Origin: Rhodoferax sp.
GTDB taxonomy: Bacteria; Pseudomonadota; Gammaproteobacteria; Burkholderiales; Burkholderiaceae_C
Assembly (NCBI RefSeq): GCF_013297935.1
Contig: NZ_JAAFIX010000002.1
Coordinates: 62,001-126,000 of the forward strand
DNA: 64,000 nucleotides
Direction: 5' to 3'
Shown here piece after piece: positions 1 through 8,194 of the stretch. Position numbers and translations under genes: made by a program. The number at the start of each line of letters is the position of its first letter. Positions within the stretch are counted from its first letter, which is position 1. A model generated the notes under the pieces. It did not search any database. It was not told the origin of the DNA and worked only from the letters and a program-made list of their open reading frames with translations.

Positions 1-582
1 TTGGTGGCATCGCGCCTTGGCCCAGTCTCAGTTCCAGAACCGACACACAAAGGGACAAAAAACTGGGTGACTGTGCGCCAAGCCATCGGACACCTTAACA
101 AGCTCAACGATGGCCAGACCTGCAAAACCGATCCTTTGCACACAGCTTCAAGCCTTTCGGAGCTAAATCGTGCACGGATAAAAGCCAGTAAGCCTGGCGG
201 CACTTGGCGAGACTGGCCTCCTGAACTTGTGGCAGCTTGTCATAAGCGCGAAAGCGGCAAGCACTCCGCCGGCGTTTACGGACGTATGGAATGGGACAAA
301 CCAGCGCCAACGATGACGACATTGTGCAACGGCTTCGGCAACGGACGCTTTGGACATCCAGAGCAACATCGCGGCATCTCGCTGCGTGAGGCTGCAATCT
401 TCCAGTCTTTTCCAGAGACTTATCAATTCACTCCAAAAGGTGAAAGCGTAGTCATCAAAACTGTTGGTCGTTTGATTGGAAATGCAGTTCCGCCAAAGCT
501 TGGGGAAGCTGTGGCTAAGGCACTCTATGCATCACTGCCTGCTTCGGCCGCCACTTCATTGGCCGGGACAAGAGCCAAGTAG
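1..582 (+). CDS. DNA (cytosine-5) methyltransferase, C-terminal part (cut by window edge)
   Basis: The reading frame is open at base 1, so only the last 193 residues are present. What remains matches the end of a Dcm-like C5 methyltransferase: a 'GVYGRMEWDKPAPTMTT' block that follows the target recognition domain, then 'LREAAIFQSFPE' (motif IX region) and 'IGNAVPPKLGEAVAKAL' (motif X). The catalytic PCQ and AdoMet motifs would lie to the left of the window. The family transfers a methyl group to cytosine C5 in a specific duplex site, usually for self-protection beside a nuclease. The gene runs head to head into the HEPN gene on the other strand and their 3' ends overlap by 58 bases. The family call is secure. 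The specificity and partner are unknown. Confidence 0.9.
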   Translation: MVASRLGPVSVPEPTHKGTKNWVTVRQAIGHLNKLNDGQTCKTDPLHTASSLSELNRARIKASKPGGTWRDWPPELVAACHKRESGKHSAGVYGRMEWDKPAPTMTTLCNGFGNGRFGHPEQHRGISLREAAIFQSFPETYQFTPKGESVVIKTVGRLIGNAVPPKLGEAVAKALYASLPASAATSLAGTRAK

Positions 583-1286
583 CGCCGGTTTTGAAGGTAG
601 TTGTCGACCTCCATTGAAATTTTTCGCAAGGTCTCAAACACTGCGATAGAGTCAGCCTCCAGAGCAGGAACCGCGAGATCTCGACCTAAATCAGTGAAGC
701 TCTTTTCGCCATGAGCCAACTCATTTCGATTGTTCTTCACTTTTTGAAGGGCTTGGTCTGTCAAATGGGCTGGTGGACGGTCATCGGGGGTTGGAGATAC
801 CACTCCAAATTTCTTCAACTGCTCGTAAATAACAAGGCTATCAACGCTGCCTGAAATTCCGTCAACGCGCTTGTCCTTGCCTGAAGTTCGACTTTTCCAG
901 TCATCCATCCAATACCTGAATAGGCTTGTATGAAGGGGCGCAGCGGACGAAAGCACTTTAGCTTTAGCGTCTTTTTTAACAGTTCGCAACACCAACCGAA
1001 GCAACTGCGCGTTCAGATCGTCCGCACTGGAGCAGTTGGCACCAATAACATCGTGCATTTCATCCAGAAGTTGAATCAACGTCGCCTCCATTGCGCTGTA
1101 AAGCAAAAGCAACAGATTTGCCTTAAGCGTGTGCGTGAGCTCCAAACCCAACGGGAACTGCACTTCACCATCTCTCGCGCTTAAGACCGCACGCCGCTCG
1201 ACCGCGACTTTCAGAAACGCTACGTATGCACTTGCCTCATGCGCTCTCTGCCTAAGGAGGTCATCCGTAAGGGGCACATGGCTCAT
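525..1286 (-). CDS. HEPN domain protein (MAE_28990/MAE_18760-like)
   Basis: A 253-residue protein, mostly helical by composition. Near its end, at residues 187-193, it carries 'RNELAHG', the R-N-x3-H signature of HEPN ribonucleases, followed by 'EKSFTDLGRDL', which is typical of the MAE_28990 HEPN family. HEPN proteins of this kind are predicted RNA-cleaving toxins of defence and toxin-antitoxin modules. The start ATG overlaps the stop of the upstream DUF262 gene in ATGA, so the two are translationally coupled. The 3' end overlaps the convergent methyltransferase. The HEPN motif is seen directly. The RNase activity and the pairing with DUF262 or the methyltransferase are inferred. Confidence 0.75.
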   Translation of the reverse strand: MSHVPLTDDLLRQRAHEASAYVAFLKVAVERRAVLSARDGEVQFPLGLELTHTLKANLLLLLYSAMEATLIQLLDEMHDVIGANCSSADDLNAQLLRLVLRTVKKDAKAKVLSSAAPLHTSLFRYWMDDWKSRTSGKDKRVDGISGSVDSLVIYEQLKKFGVVSPTPDDRPPAHLTDQALQKVKNNRNELAHGEKSFTDLGRDLAVPALEADSIAVFETLRKISMEVDNYLQNRRYLALVPANEVAAEAGSDA

Positions 1287-2479
1287 GAAAAGAGCCCAGG
1301 TTGTACTTCGCCCCCCTCATCCTCAGGAGTGTCCGGTGGTGAGTCAGCGTTGGCACTGTTTTCGACCACAGCGGTATCTTTATCCTCCACAAACGTCTTA
1401 CCCAATAAATTGTCACGCACATAGTGAATGCGATTTATCAACTTTGGTCGGGAGTTGCTTGCGTCAGAGCGGGTGTGTTTGATGAATTCCTTGCTGTCAA
1501 GCCACAAGTCCAAGTTCCCTGGGACAAGGTCGGGCTTTTCCCTTAGCGCAAGTGAAAGACCAACGGCGATGACTTCAAAGCGGATACGTGGAACAGTTGT
1601 GTAGCCCACTCGCTTGAATCCGTTGGGGAAATATTCAGACACAAGGTTTAGCATTTGGACAAATTCGCCAAGCATTGCAGCCTTGTCCACCTCATGAAAA
1701 CTCTGGTTCTTACTACGCAGATAATCTGTGAGGAAGTCATCGACACTTTTCTGGAAAGCTTGGTAATTGTTGAGGTAGGCGAAATACCGCAAAACGAACT
1801 CTTCGTATTCCTTTCGTTTTGCATTTCGTTCATTCAGTGGAACAAGTTTTTTGAAATCTTCATTGGCGGCACACTCTGTGATAAACGTCATAAAAGGTCC
1901 GTCAACTACGCCTCGCCGAACTTCCATAGTCGTAAGCCTTGTCCCGCCAGAGTTCAATCGATCAAACATTTCTCGACGTGCATCTTCATCGGCTTTTTCA
2001 GTAAGCTCAATGACCCGCACAGTTGTTCGCTTGAATCGCATTTGGCGTGGCTTACTGAAGTCCGAGAACCTCATGCCGATCGCATCAGTTAACTTTTTCA
2101 GGCCAACCAGTTCGAGCTTGTTTGAAAGAAAGTTATCTAGAGTCCTTATGCGTTGGGATCCATCAATGATTTCCAAGGCACCCTCACGATCACCCTGTCC
2201 CACGTCGGCTGCAAAAATGAAAGGAATTGGTAACTTGATGAGAATCGACTCAATGAAGCGAGACTGCTGTCGGGGCGTCCAGACCATGTCACGCTGGTAG
2301 TCAGGAATAAACAGTTCAGACTCGTCCAAGTCTCGCCCGTTTGTAAACTTTTCAACCAAGACACCGATAGGCCACTCCTTTATTTCGTAGTCTGTGATCT
2401 TCTGCAACTCTTCGATTTGCTTATCCACTGAAATCGCACGTTCGCCATCGGCCGGCAACAGTTGAACTTGTTCTTCCAT
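1283..2479 (-). CDS. DUF262 domain protein (GmrSD/ParB-like nuclease fold)
   Basis: A 398-residue protein starting at the ATG preceded by a strong GGAGGAG ribosome site 6-7 bases upstream; a longer in-frame start lacks such a site. It shows the DUF262 pattern: 'PDYQRDMVW' at about residues 59-67 and 'DGSQRIRTL' at 106-114, a variant of the conserved DGQQR motif of the ParB/Srx-like fold. DUF262 proteins occur in GmrSD type IV restriction enzymes and other phage defence systems as NTP-dependent nucleases or regulators. No HNH (DUF1524) half is visible, so this is a DUF262-only protein. It is coupled to the HEPN gene downstream, so the pair may act as sensor and effector (inference). Confidence 0.8.
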   Translation of the reverse strand: MEEQVQLLPADGERAISVDKQIEELQKITDYEIKEWPIGVLVEKFTNGRDLDESELFIPDYQRDMVWTPRQQSRFIESILIKLPIPFIFAADVGQGDREGALEIIDGSQRIRTLDNFLSNKLELVGLKKLTDAIGMRFSDFSKPRQMRFKRTTVRVIELTEKADEDARREMFDRLNSGGTRLTTMEVRRGVVDGPFMTFITECAANEDFKKLVPLNERNAKRKEYEEFVLRYFAYLNNYQAFQKSVDDFLTDYLRSKNQSFHEVDKAAMLGEFVQMLNLVSEYFPNGFKRVGYTTVPRIRFEVIAVGLSLALREKPDLVPGNLDLWLDSKEFIKHTRSDASNSRPKLINRIHYVRDNLLGKTFVEDKDTAVVENSANADSPPDTPEDEGGEVQPGLFS

Positions 2480-2622
2480 ATTCCGCTCCTCCCATATATT
2501 TTCCAACAAGGCAGACTCAGAGTTCATGCTTACGCTTCCGAGATTGATGTAGGTTACCCGAAAGCAGGCCTCTGGCATCCACTAGTAGCAAGCCAAAGCA
2601 GCGGCTTTATCAAGTCGCTTTT

Positions 2623-3444
2623 CTACGAGTTGCGTGGGATTTCTTCGGTGTAGATTTGATGCATTACTTGGTATGGCTCCACATCTGATCGCCTCAACGG
2701 CGTAGCTTTGGCCAAGCTCATCCAAACATCAAATGGCAGGTGGTTGAACTGCCTCTTGGGCGCCATCCGCAAAATTTCTAGTCGCTCCTGAACCAGCTGG
2801 ATGACGCCGCATTCGGCAGGAATCTCTTCTGGTTCAGCGATGGGTCTGTCTTTGGCATCCCGCCCCAACACATACCAGCACTGCCCTCCCAGCTCCAGAT
2901 AAGCAGCTCGTTTCTCCGGTCGTTTGAGGTCGCCCAGCAAGTCCGCTCTGTTTACTTTGATCTCATGTACCACTGGCTCGAGGTAGGCCTGGACTGAGGA
3001 ATTGCGGATAGAGAACACATCCGGCATGCAGTAGCGCCAACTCCCCTGCTCTTCTTCCTGCAAAGTGACCTTTGCTCTAAGGCTCAGATTGGTCCATACA
3101 AGTCGTCCCTCTTTGAGCATGTCTTGGGCGACCTTTTCGACGAGGGCTTCATGGGGATCTTTGGCTTGTCGGTTGGAGTTAGCTGCTTGTGCCAAGAACT
3201 GAATACCAGTGTCTGTGACCCGCACGCGTTCATGACCGCCTTCCTCTTGCAGTCGCTCAAGGAGACCTGCCGCCAGGAGTTCGATCTCCACGACATCCAG
3301 ACAGGGCCATCCTGCGGACCGGTACATATCTCTTAGACGTTTGGCATGCACCTTCTTGAGTCCAATGCCATTGACGACCGCAATGTGCGTTGCACTTCGC
3401 AGTTTGTTGGAGTCTTTGCTGGTTTCTGTTTTGGATTCCGTCAT
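2623..3444 (-). CDS. Predicted PD-(D/E)XK nuclease-like protein (MmcB-like) with N-terminal winged-helix-like region
   Basis: A 273-residue protein. Residues 20-90 look like a winged-helix segment. Residues 95-195 carry 'MPDVFSIR' (D142) and 'EPVVHEIKVNRADLLGDLK' (E161, K163), then 'YLELGGQCWYVLG'. The D...ExK pattern followed by a Lys/Tyr helix and a 'CWYV' strand resembles MmcB, a putative SOS repair endonuclease, and other PD-(D/E)XK folds. The gene begins 3 bases after the umuC stop, so it is very likely the third gene of a LexA-controlled umuDC operon. A role in damage-induced DNA processing is inferred. The family assignment is from motif reading only. Confidence 0.55.
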   Translation of the reverse strand: MTESKTETSKDSNKLRSATHIAVVNGIGLKKVHAKRLRDMYRSAGWPCLDVVEIELLAAGLLERLQEEGGHERVRVTDTGIQFLAQAANSNRQAKDPHEALVEKVAQDMLKEGRLVWTNLSLRAKVTLQEEEQGSWRYCMPDVFSIRNSSVQAYLEPVVHEIKVNRADLLGDLKRPEKRAAYLELGGQCWYVLGRDAKDRPIAEPEEIPAECGVIQLVQERLEILRMAPKRQFNHLPFDVWMSLAKATPLRRSDVEPYQVMHQIYTEEIPRNS

Positions 3445-3447
3445 ATC

Positions 3448-4749
3448 TCACGCCCTTGCTACTGGCATGTCATCCCACCGGGTGGTGTACGCCGGGGTTC
3501 TCCGCAGTTGCTTCATGGACCATTCCCTCCTCACTCCATCGAGTCCCGCACTGGCAGTGAGAACTGTGCCTTTGCCGAAGCGATGGTTCAGGGTGTCCAT
3601 GGCAACCATGAGCCGGGTTCGGTCTTCTTGTGAGTCACCGTCTTCCAGATCGAGCTCTGTCTGCTGATTGGTATCGGGTTGCAGGTCCAGCAGCATCACC
3701 CCCGCTTTGGCGTAGTTGAATCCTGGCTTGAAGATATGGTTTAGGCCCTGGAGAGCTGCTTTGATGATTTGAGCGGTGTCTGCAGTAGGGCGTCTCAATG
3801 GCGTGACCATAGAGCGGCTGTACTGCTGGTCTTTGCGGAATGGACTGGTACGGATGTAGACATAGACCTGTCCTGCAAGGCTGTGTTGCTTCCGGACTTT
3901 TTCAGCTGCTCGGGAGGCAAACTCTGTCACCGCTTCAGCTATGTGATGCTGTTCGGTGATGGGGCGACCGAAGGATCGGGTGCATGCGATTTCCCTCTTG
4001 GCTGCTGGGCTGTGATCCAGATCAATACAAGGCGTGCCCTGAAGCTCCCGGACGGTTCTCTCCAGCACTACAGACCACTTGCCTCGTACGGTGGCTGGGT
4101 CCAGCTTCATCAAGTCCAACACGGTGTGTATGCCACCCGCTTGGAGTTGCTTGCTGATCTGTCGGCCCACACCCCAGACTTCATTCACTGCGGTTGCTGC
4201 GTACACGGCGTCACGCTCTGCTTGATCTAGTGCAGCCAGATTACAGACTTGGGAGAGCTTGTCGGGGTAGACACCAGGCTTGCGTTCGGCTGTCTTTGCG
4301 ATGTGATTGGCGAGCTTGGCAAGGGTCTTGGTAGGACCTATGCCAATGCCGCAGGGAATTCCCACCCACTGCAGGATGCGGGACCGGATCTTGTGGCTGC
4401 GCTCTACCAGGTCACCTTTGACGCCATCAAGATCAATGAAGGATTCATCGATGCTGTAGATCTCTTGGGCAGGACCTAGGCCTGCTGCCAAACTCATCAT
4501 GCGATCGGACATGTCGCCGTAAAGCGCGAAATTGGCAGATAGGGCTACCAAGCCGGCATCCTCGGCCAAGTGCTTGATCTGGAACCAGGGGGCACCCATG
4601 GCGATACCCAGCGCTTTGGCTTCGTTGCTGCGGGCAATGGCGCATCCGTCGTTGTTGGACAGGACAACTACCGGCAAGCCGTTCAGGCTAGGTCTGAACA
4701 CCCGCTCACAGGACACATAGAAGTTGTTGCCGTCTACCAGGGCGTACAT
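3448..4749 (-). CDS. umuC: DNA polymerase V catalytic subunit UmuC (Y family)
   Basis: A 433-residue Y-family polymerase, close to the usual length of about 420. It begins '[18 protein letters not shown]' (metal ligand D6) and has the acidic pair in '[12 protein letters not shown]' (D101, E102), followed by thumb and little-finger regions. With UmuD' it forms Pol V, which copies past DNA lesions at the price of mutation. It lies 20 bases downstream of umuD in the same operon. A copy on an integrated island is common for mobile umuDC/rumAB-type genes. Nothing appears broken. Confidence 0.95.
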   Translation of the reverse strand: MYALVDGNNFYVSCERVFRPSLNGLPVVVLSNNDGCAIARSNEAKALGIAMGAPWFQIKHLAEDAGLVALSANFALYGDMSDRMMSLAAGLGPAQEIYSIDESFIDLDGVKGDLVERSHKIRSRILQWVGIPCGIGIGPTKTLAKLANHIAKTAERKPGVYPDKLSQVCNLAALDQAERDAVYAATAVNEVWGVGRQISKQLQAGGIHTVLDLMKLDPATVRGKWSVVLERTVRELQGTPCIDLDHSPAAKREIACTRSFGRPITEQHHIAEAVTEFASRAAEKVRKQHSLAGQVYVYIRTSPFRKDQQYSRSMVTPLRRPTADTAQIIKAALQGLNHIFKPGFNYAKAGVMLLDLQPDTNQQTELDLEDGDSQEDRTRLMVAMDTLNHRFGKGTVLTASAGLDGVRREWSMKQLRRTPAYTTRWDDMPVARA

Positions 4750-4769
4750 AGGAGAACTGATGGACGTGA

Positions 4770-5213
4770 TCAGGCAGAGGGAAACTGCTTGATGCAGCTA
4801 GTGACCACGCCCCAAATCTCTATGATCTGACCTTCCTTGGGCACTATGTCCGGATAAGTGGGATTTGCAGCCTGGAGCTTGACCCGTCCGGCACGCTGGT
4901 AGAGCTGCTTGACCGTGAACTCACCATCCACCACAGCGACCACGATCATCTTGTGCCGTGGCTTGATGGCGCGGTCAATGACCAGTATGTCGTTATCGAA
5001 GATGCCGGCATCCTTCATGGAGTGACCGGAGACACGCTGCAGGAACGTGGCCTGCGGGTGGGTGATCAGGACTTTGGACAGGTCAATGCGTTCAGCTCCC
5101 ATATCCTCTGCCGGGCTAGGGAAGCCTGCACAGATGCGCGTTGGGACGAGGTCCAGCAGGCAGGAGGAAGCAGTGATGGGAACTGGAGGATGGCTAACGC
5201 AATTACTGTACAT
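4770..5213 (-). CDS. umuD: UmuD, autocleaved subunit of DNA polymerase V (S24 LexA-like protease)
   Basis: A 147-residue S24 peptidase. The self-cleavage site is A29-G30 in '[10 protein letters not shown]'; the catalytic dyad is S65 ('SGHSM') and K102 ('FTVKQL'). RecA filaments trigger cleavage to UmuD', the active Pol V subunit. The first ATG lies inside the LexA box and is preceded directly by an in-frame TAA, with no clear ribosome site. If the TATAAA next to it is the -10 box, the message would begin after this ATG and translation would need a later, non-ATG start. The N-terminus is therefore uncertain, while the conserved part from about residue 20 is secure. Confidence 0.93.
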   Translation of the reverse strand: MYSNCVSHPPVPITASSCLLDLVPTRICAGFPSPAEDMGAERIDLSKVLITHPQATFLQRVSGHSMKDAGIFDNDILVIDRAIKPRHKMIVVAVVDGEFTVKQLYQRAGRVKLQAANPTYPDIVPKEGQIIEIWGVVTSCIKQFPSA

Positions 5214-5221
5214 TTATACAG
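5206..5221 (-). promoter_or_regulatory. LexA (SOS) box of umuDC
   Basis: The sequence CTGTACATTTATACAG matches the LexA consensus CTGT-N8-ACAG perfectly. It overlaps the annotated umuD start. On the minus strand it contains TATAAA, a plausible -10 box, with TTGGCT about 18 bases upstream. LexA binding here would block transcription of umuD, umuC and probably the nuclease-like gene behind them. Confidence 0.9.
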
Positions 5222-5282
5222 TTTAACGATCTGGCCAGCCAAACGCAAACCCAAGGGTTTTGTGTAGGCTCAATCGAAAGCA

Positions 5283-5462
5283 ATGACTGCTCCCAAGACT
5301 ATCCATGCGCCGTATCCTGAAAACACTGCTCCAGCGCAACTCGCGTTGACTTGTACGACCGTCATTGAAGAGATTGAAATACCTATGAATACTGTTGAAA
5401 CACTATTGATGGGTACGGGTTGTATCCATTTCGCAGGAGAGAAATCACGCCTCACCGCTTAA
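5283..5462 (+). CDS. Small hypothetical protein divergent from umuD (doubtful)
   Basis: A 59-codon open frame (starting MTAPKTIHAPYPENT) begins 62 bases to the right of the LexA box and points away from umuD. It is acidic in the middle ('VIEEIEIP') and has no recognisable domain. No convincing ribosome site is seen. It could be a real SOS-linked small protein, a decayed gene end, or chance. It is the only reading in the 345 bases between umuD and drmC that looks protein-like; the rest of that gap shows nothing else. Confidence 0.25.
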   Translation: MTAPKTIHAPYPENTAPAQLALTCTTVIEEIEIPMNTVETLLMGTGCIHFAGEKSRLTA

Positions 5463-5565
5463 AGACTCACTTCCACGCCCAGAACGACGGCTCAGTGATT
5501 GCGCTGATTTGAATAACCGGAGAAGCCCGGCGCATTGATAGCGGACTTACCAATGGTTAAAAAAT

Positions 5566-6327
5566 TCAGGGTGGAGAGATAACATTCATTTCGATGAGTG
5601 CACGTAAGTGCTCTTCCAAACGCTTTGGAATGTCCCCTCCGGAAATCAAAACGCCTGCCTCCATATTTCGCTCCATCGCATGGCCAGTCAAATTTGCGCT
5701 AGTGATAAAGCAGACCCTCCCATCGGCAACAGCGACTTTCGAGTGGACACTTCCGTCGGTGAACACTTCTGCTTTTTCCCGCCATGCGAAAAGCTTTGCG
5801 GATGGAACCGACATCCTCATTTTTCCGATCGCATCGAATGAGATGCTGCCGCCATGACCCTGGGACAACTCGAGCAGCATTGAGATTGCAACTCCGCGAT
5901 CAATTGCGGCGTTCAGCGCCTTGACGACGTTGGACACGTCGTAGGCCACGAAGCTGGTGATAAATAAAGACTGTTCTGCGGAGTTGATGACCTGCAGTAG
6001 CGCCTGCTCTGTTCGACGCGCCGATACGAAAGGCGTCGTCGGGCCAGTCCAAACGAGTTCGGTGGATTGCTCAGAAGCGGCTTTGGCGTAAACGTGGCTG
6101 GCAGCGATAAGCATTGATGCCAGTTCATCTGAACCGACCTTGGTGTTTTGCCAGGCTGCCGCAAGCTGCTCGACCACGCTGCTGGCTACTGGGGTTCCGA
6201 CCACACTCGGCAACGCCGTCGCAGCCTTGCTGGCATCAGTTCGACGAACGCGGGCGGCAACGGCCTGCACCTTCTCGGGCGAAACCAGAGAGACCAAGGC
6301 TGCAATGGCATCCAAGAGTTCATCCAT
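5566..6327 (-). CDS. drmC: DISARM protein DrmC, phospholipase D-like nuclease
   Basis: A 253-residue protein with a single HKD motif: H195, K197 and D202 in 'VHSKVAVADG', followed by 'SAN' at 210-212 and 'ERNMEAGV'. The N-terminal half is helical and alanine-rich. PLD-family proteins use the HKD motif for phosphodiester cleavage; DrmC is a standard member of DISARM, although in published work it was not strictly required for protection. It is the last gene of the operon and starts one base after the drmB stop. A 345-base gap follows before umuD. The assignment rests on the motif plus its place next to drmA and drmB. Confidence 0.9.
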   Translation of the reverse strand: MDELLDAIAALVSLVSPEKVQAVAARVRRTDASKAATALPSVVGTPVASSVVEQLAAAWQNTKVGSDELASMLIAASHVYAKAASEQSTELVWTGPTTPFVSARRTEQALLQVINSAEQSLFITSFVAYDVSNVVKALNAAIDRGVAISMLLELSQGHGGSISFDAIGKMRMSVPSAKLFAWREKAEVFTDGSVHSKVAVADGRVCFITSANLTGHAMERNMEAGVLISGGDIPKRLEEHLRALIEMNVISPP

Positions 6328-6328
6328 G

Positions 6329-8194
6329 TCAGAAACCCTTGAAGAAAGCAGCGTCAGCGCGTTCGAGTGTTGGTATGAGCAGCGATCGATCCAGATACCG
6401 ATTGCCCCGCTCGCAAGATGTCTCCGCCACTAAAGAGCACGCATGGCAAGCAGCCCCATGCAATGAGCGATCTTTTTCGGGGTCATGTTCCGAGCAGAGC
6501 GGATCTGAAGAGCAGATCTTCGAACGATTCAGTGCTTGCTCCAGCAGGCGACCAAGGTTTTCTGGCTTCCCGAGGTCGACAAGGCCACCCAGCGTGCCGT
6601 CAGAATCTGCTGCTGCGGTATAGATTAGGATGCCCGCCTGCGGGGTGTCGCCAGAAGTGTCGGCATAGATGCGTTCACGAATGCTCGCAGCGTTGTACCC
6701 GCATTCCAGCGCCAACTCCCGAATCAGTAGATGAGAGAGCGTGTGCAGCATCGCATAACGAATGCCGGGGTATCCCTCGTTCGGGTCGAGATGACGTGAA
6801 TTGCGCCATCCCCTATGACCACCACGGAGCATCTGGTCGACTTTCTTTACGCCATCTAGAGCCTCCCACTTGACGAGCGCGGCTTCGTCGAACTGGATGA
6901 AGATCCCTTCACCATGAACCTGGTTTGCTGGCACCCAATCCGGCTCGCTGCGTGACAGGCTGGCCATCTGCGGACGTTCATTGGGGTCACCAGACTCTTC
7001 GGGGGCTTCGACACGAGTGAAACCCAGCAGCGCATTCACCTCGCGCAAACGCTCGAGGAGCAAGACTCGACTGATATGGCCTCCGAGGCCCTGTGGCGTG
7101 CCGACCTTCTTGCTCATGAAGTGCGGGTAGTCCGTGGGCGGGTTGGCCTCCGTCAGCACATCCCACTCGGGCCCTTTGATGTCGGCCTCACCCACAGCCT
7201 CCTGTCCGCCGCCTTTGCGGTGTGCTTCAATGCCCGACCAGATCAATGCCGCAGGATATTTGTCGATTCCTGGCAGCGCCCCGGTCTTTTTCAACGTCTT
7301 CACCGTCACCGAAACCTCGGCTTCGGATTCAAGTTCGTCGAAAAACTCCCAGCCATCCTGGATCAGTTGACTGAGCGGGTCCTTGGTCTGGGGGATTGCA
7401 AGTGCGGATAGCGTGATCGGAAACCAGCTGTTCGTGGCTCCCAATAGCACCGCGCGTGCTTCCTCATCGCATTCGTGGTCGAAGTGGTCTAGGTGCGGAT
7501 GCCGTCCTCGGCACCCCGGCAGATTTTCTTTTCCTGCCTTGCCGAAAGCGTGCGCCATGCTTCTGGATGCCCCACAGGCATCACACTTCACCCACAGGTT
7601 TTCCGTTTGCAGCGACGCGCCGCTCTCGAAGAAGCGCAGCGTGCCCTTGCACGAGCTGTTACCTCCATGCACGAAGTAATGCCACGGAAAATCGTCAAGG
7701 TGGCCGTCGCGGCAGGCCAGCAGAAAACGTGCGGGAACGGCATCAGCATCCTTGGCAGGTTGGTCGCCTTTGGAACCACGGCAGCCTTTGTGAACGAAGC
7801 GGGTTCGCTCCGGCCTGAAGCGGTTCTCCTTGATCTCGAACAGACCGGCATCAAAGGGCGACAGCAGGCCGCATTTCACGCAGCGCATCCAGCGCGGAAA
7901 TGGCCGAACAGGAACACCGATGTTGGCCTCGGCCGACCAGACATCGACGAGTTCGCTTTTCTGGAACGGTGGCATGCGAAGGTTCTCGACCTGCGCGCCT
8001 AGAACCTTCCGAACTGCAGCAAGCAGCCGCGCCTCTTGAATCGGCTGGCAGCGATCCTTTTCCCATCGGTCGATGCCGAGCGTCACGACGGACAGGCTTG
8101 GCAGGTCGATCAGCGCACCAGGCCCATAGGTCCACAGTAACTGACTAGGGCGAACTTCTCCGACTGGAGTCTTGTTGTTGATGATCATGTTCAA
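6329..8194 (-). CDS. drmB: DISARM protein DrmB (DUF1998)
   Basis: A 621-residue protein. Cysteine pairs, probably zinc sites, occur in the first half ('CVKCG', 'CDACG'). The C-terminal third has the DUF1998 features: 'LHTLSHLLIRELALECGY', then 'ILIYTAAADSDGTLGGLV', and a last Cys cluster 'CHACSLVAETSCERGN'. DrmB forms a complex with the DrmA helicase that engages incoming DNA in class 1 and class 2 DISARM. Its start overlaps the drmA stop in ATGA, and it is followed one base later by drmC. A second Met two residues in could also be the start. Confidence 0.93.
   Translation of the reverse strand: MNMIINNKTPVGEVRPSQLLWTYGPGALIDLPSLSVVTLGIDRWEKDRCQPIQEARLLAAVRKVLGAQVENLRMPPFQKSELVDVWSAEANIGVPVRPFPRWMRCVKCGLLSPFDAGLFEIKENRFRPERTRFVHKGCRGSKGDQPAKDADAVPARFLLACRDGHLDDFPWHYFVHGGNSSCKGTLRFFESGASLQTENLWVKCDACGASRSMAHAFGKAGKENLPGCRGRHPHLDHFDHECDEEARAVLLGATNSWFPITLSALAIPQTKDPLSQLIQDGWEFFDELESEAEVSVTVKTLKKTGALPGIDKYPAALIWSGIEAHRKGGGQEAVGEADIKGPEWDVLTEANPPTDYPHFMSKKVGTPQGLGGHISRVLLLERLREVNALLGFTRVEAPEESGDPNERPQMASLSRSEPDWVPANQVHGEGIFIQFDEAALVKWEALDGVKKVDQMLRGGHRGWRNSRHLDPNEGYPGIRYAMLHTLSHLLIRELALECGYNAASIRERIYADTSGDTPQAGILIYTAAADSDGTLGGLVDLGKPENLGRLLEQALNRSKICSSDPLCSEHDPEKDRSLHGAACHACSLVAETSCERGNRYLDRSLLIPTLERADAAFFKGF

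Noticed and set aside
5270..5455. A 61-codon minus-strand frame between umuD and drmC
   Set aside because: It has no ribosome site and looks like a shadow of the plus-strand 59-residue frame.
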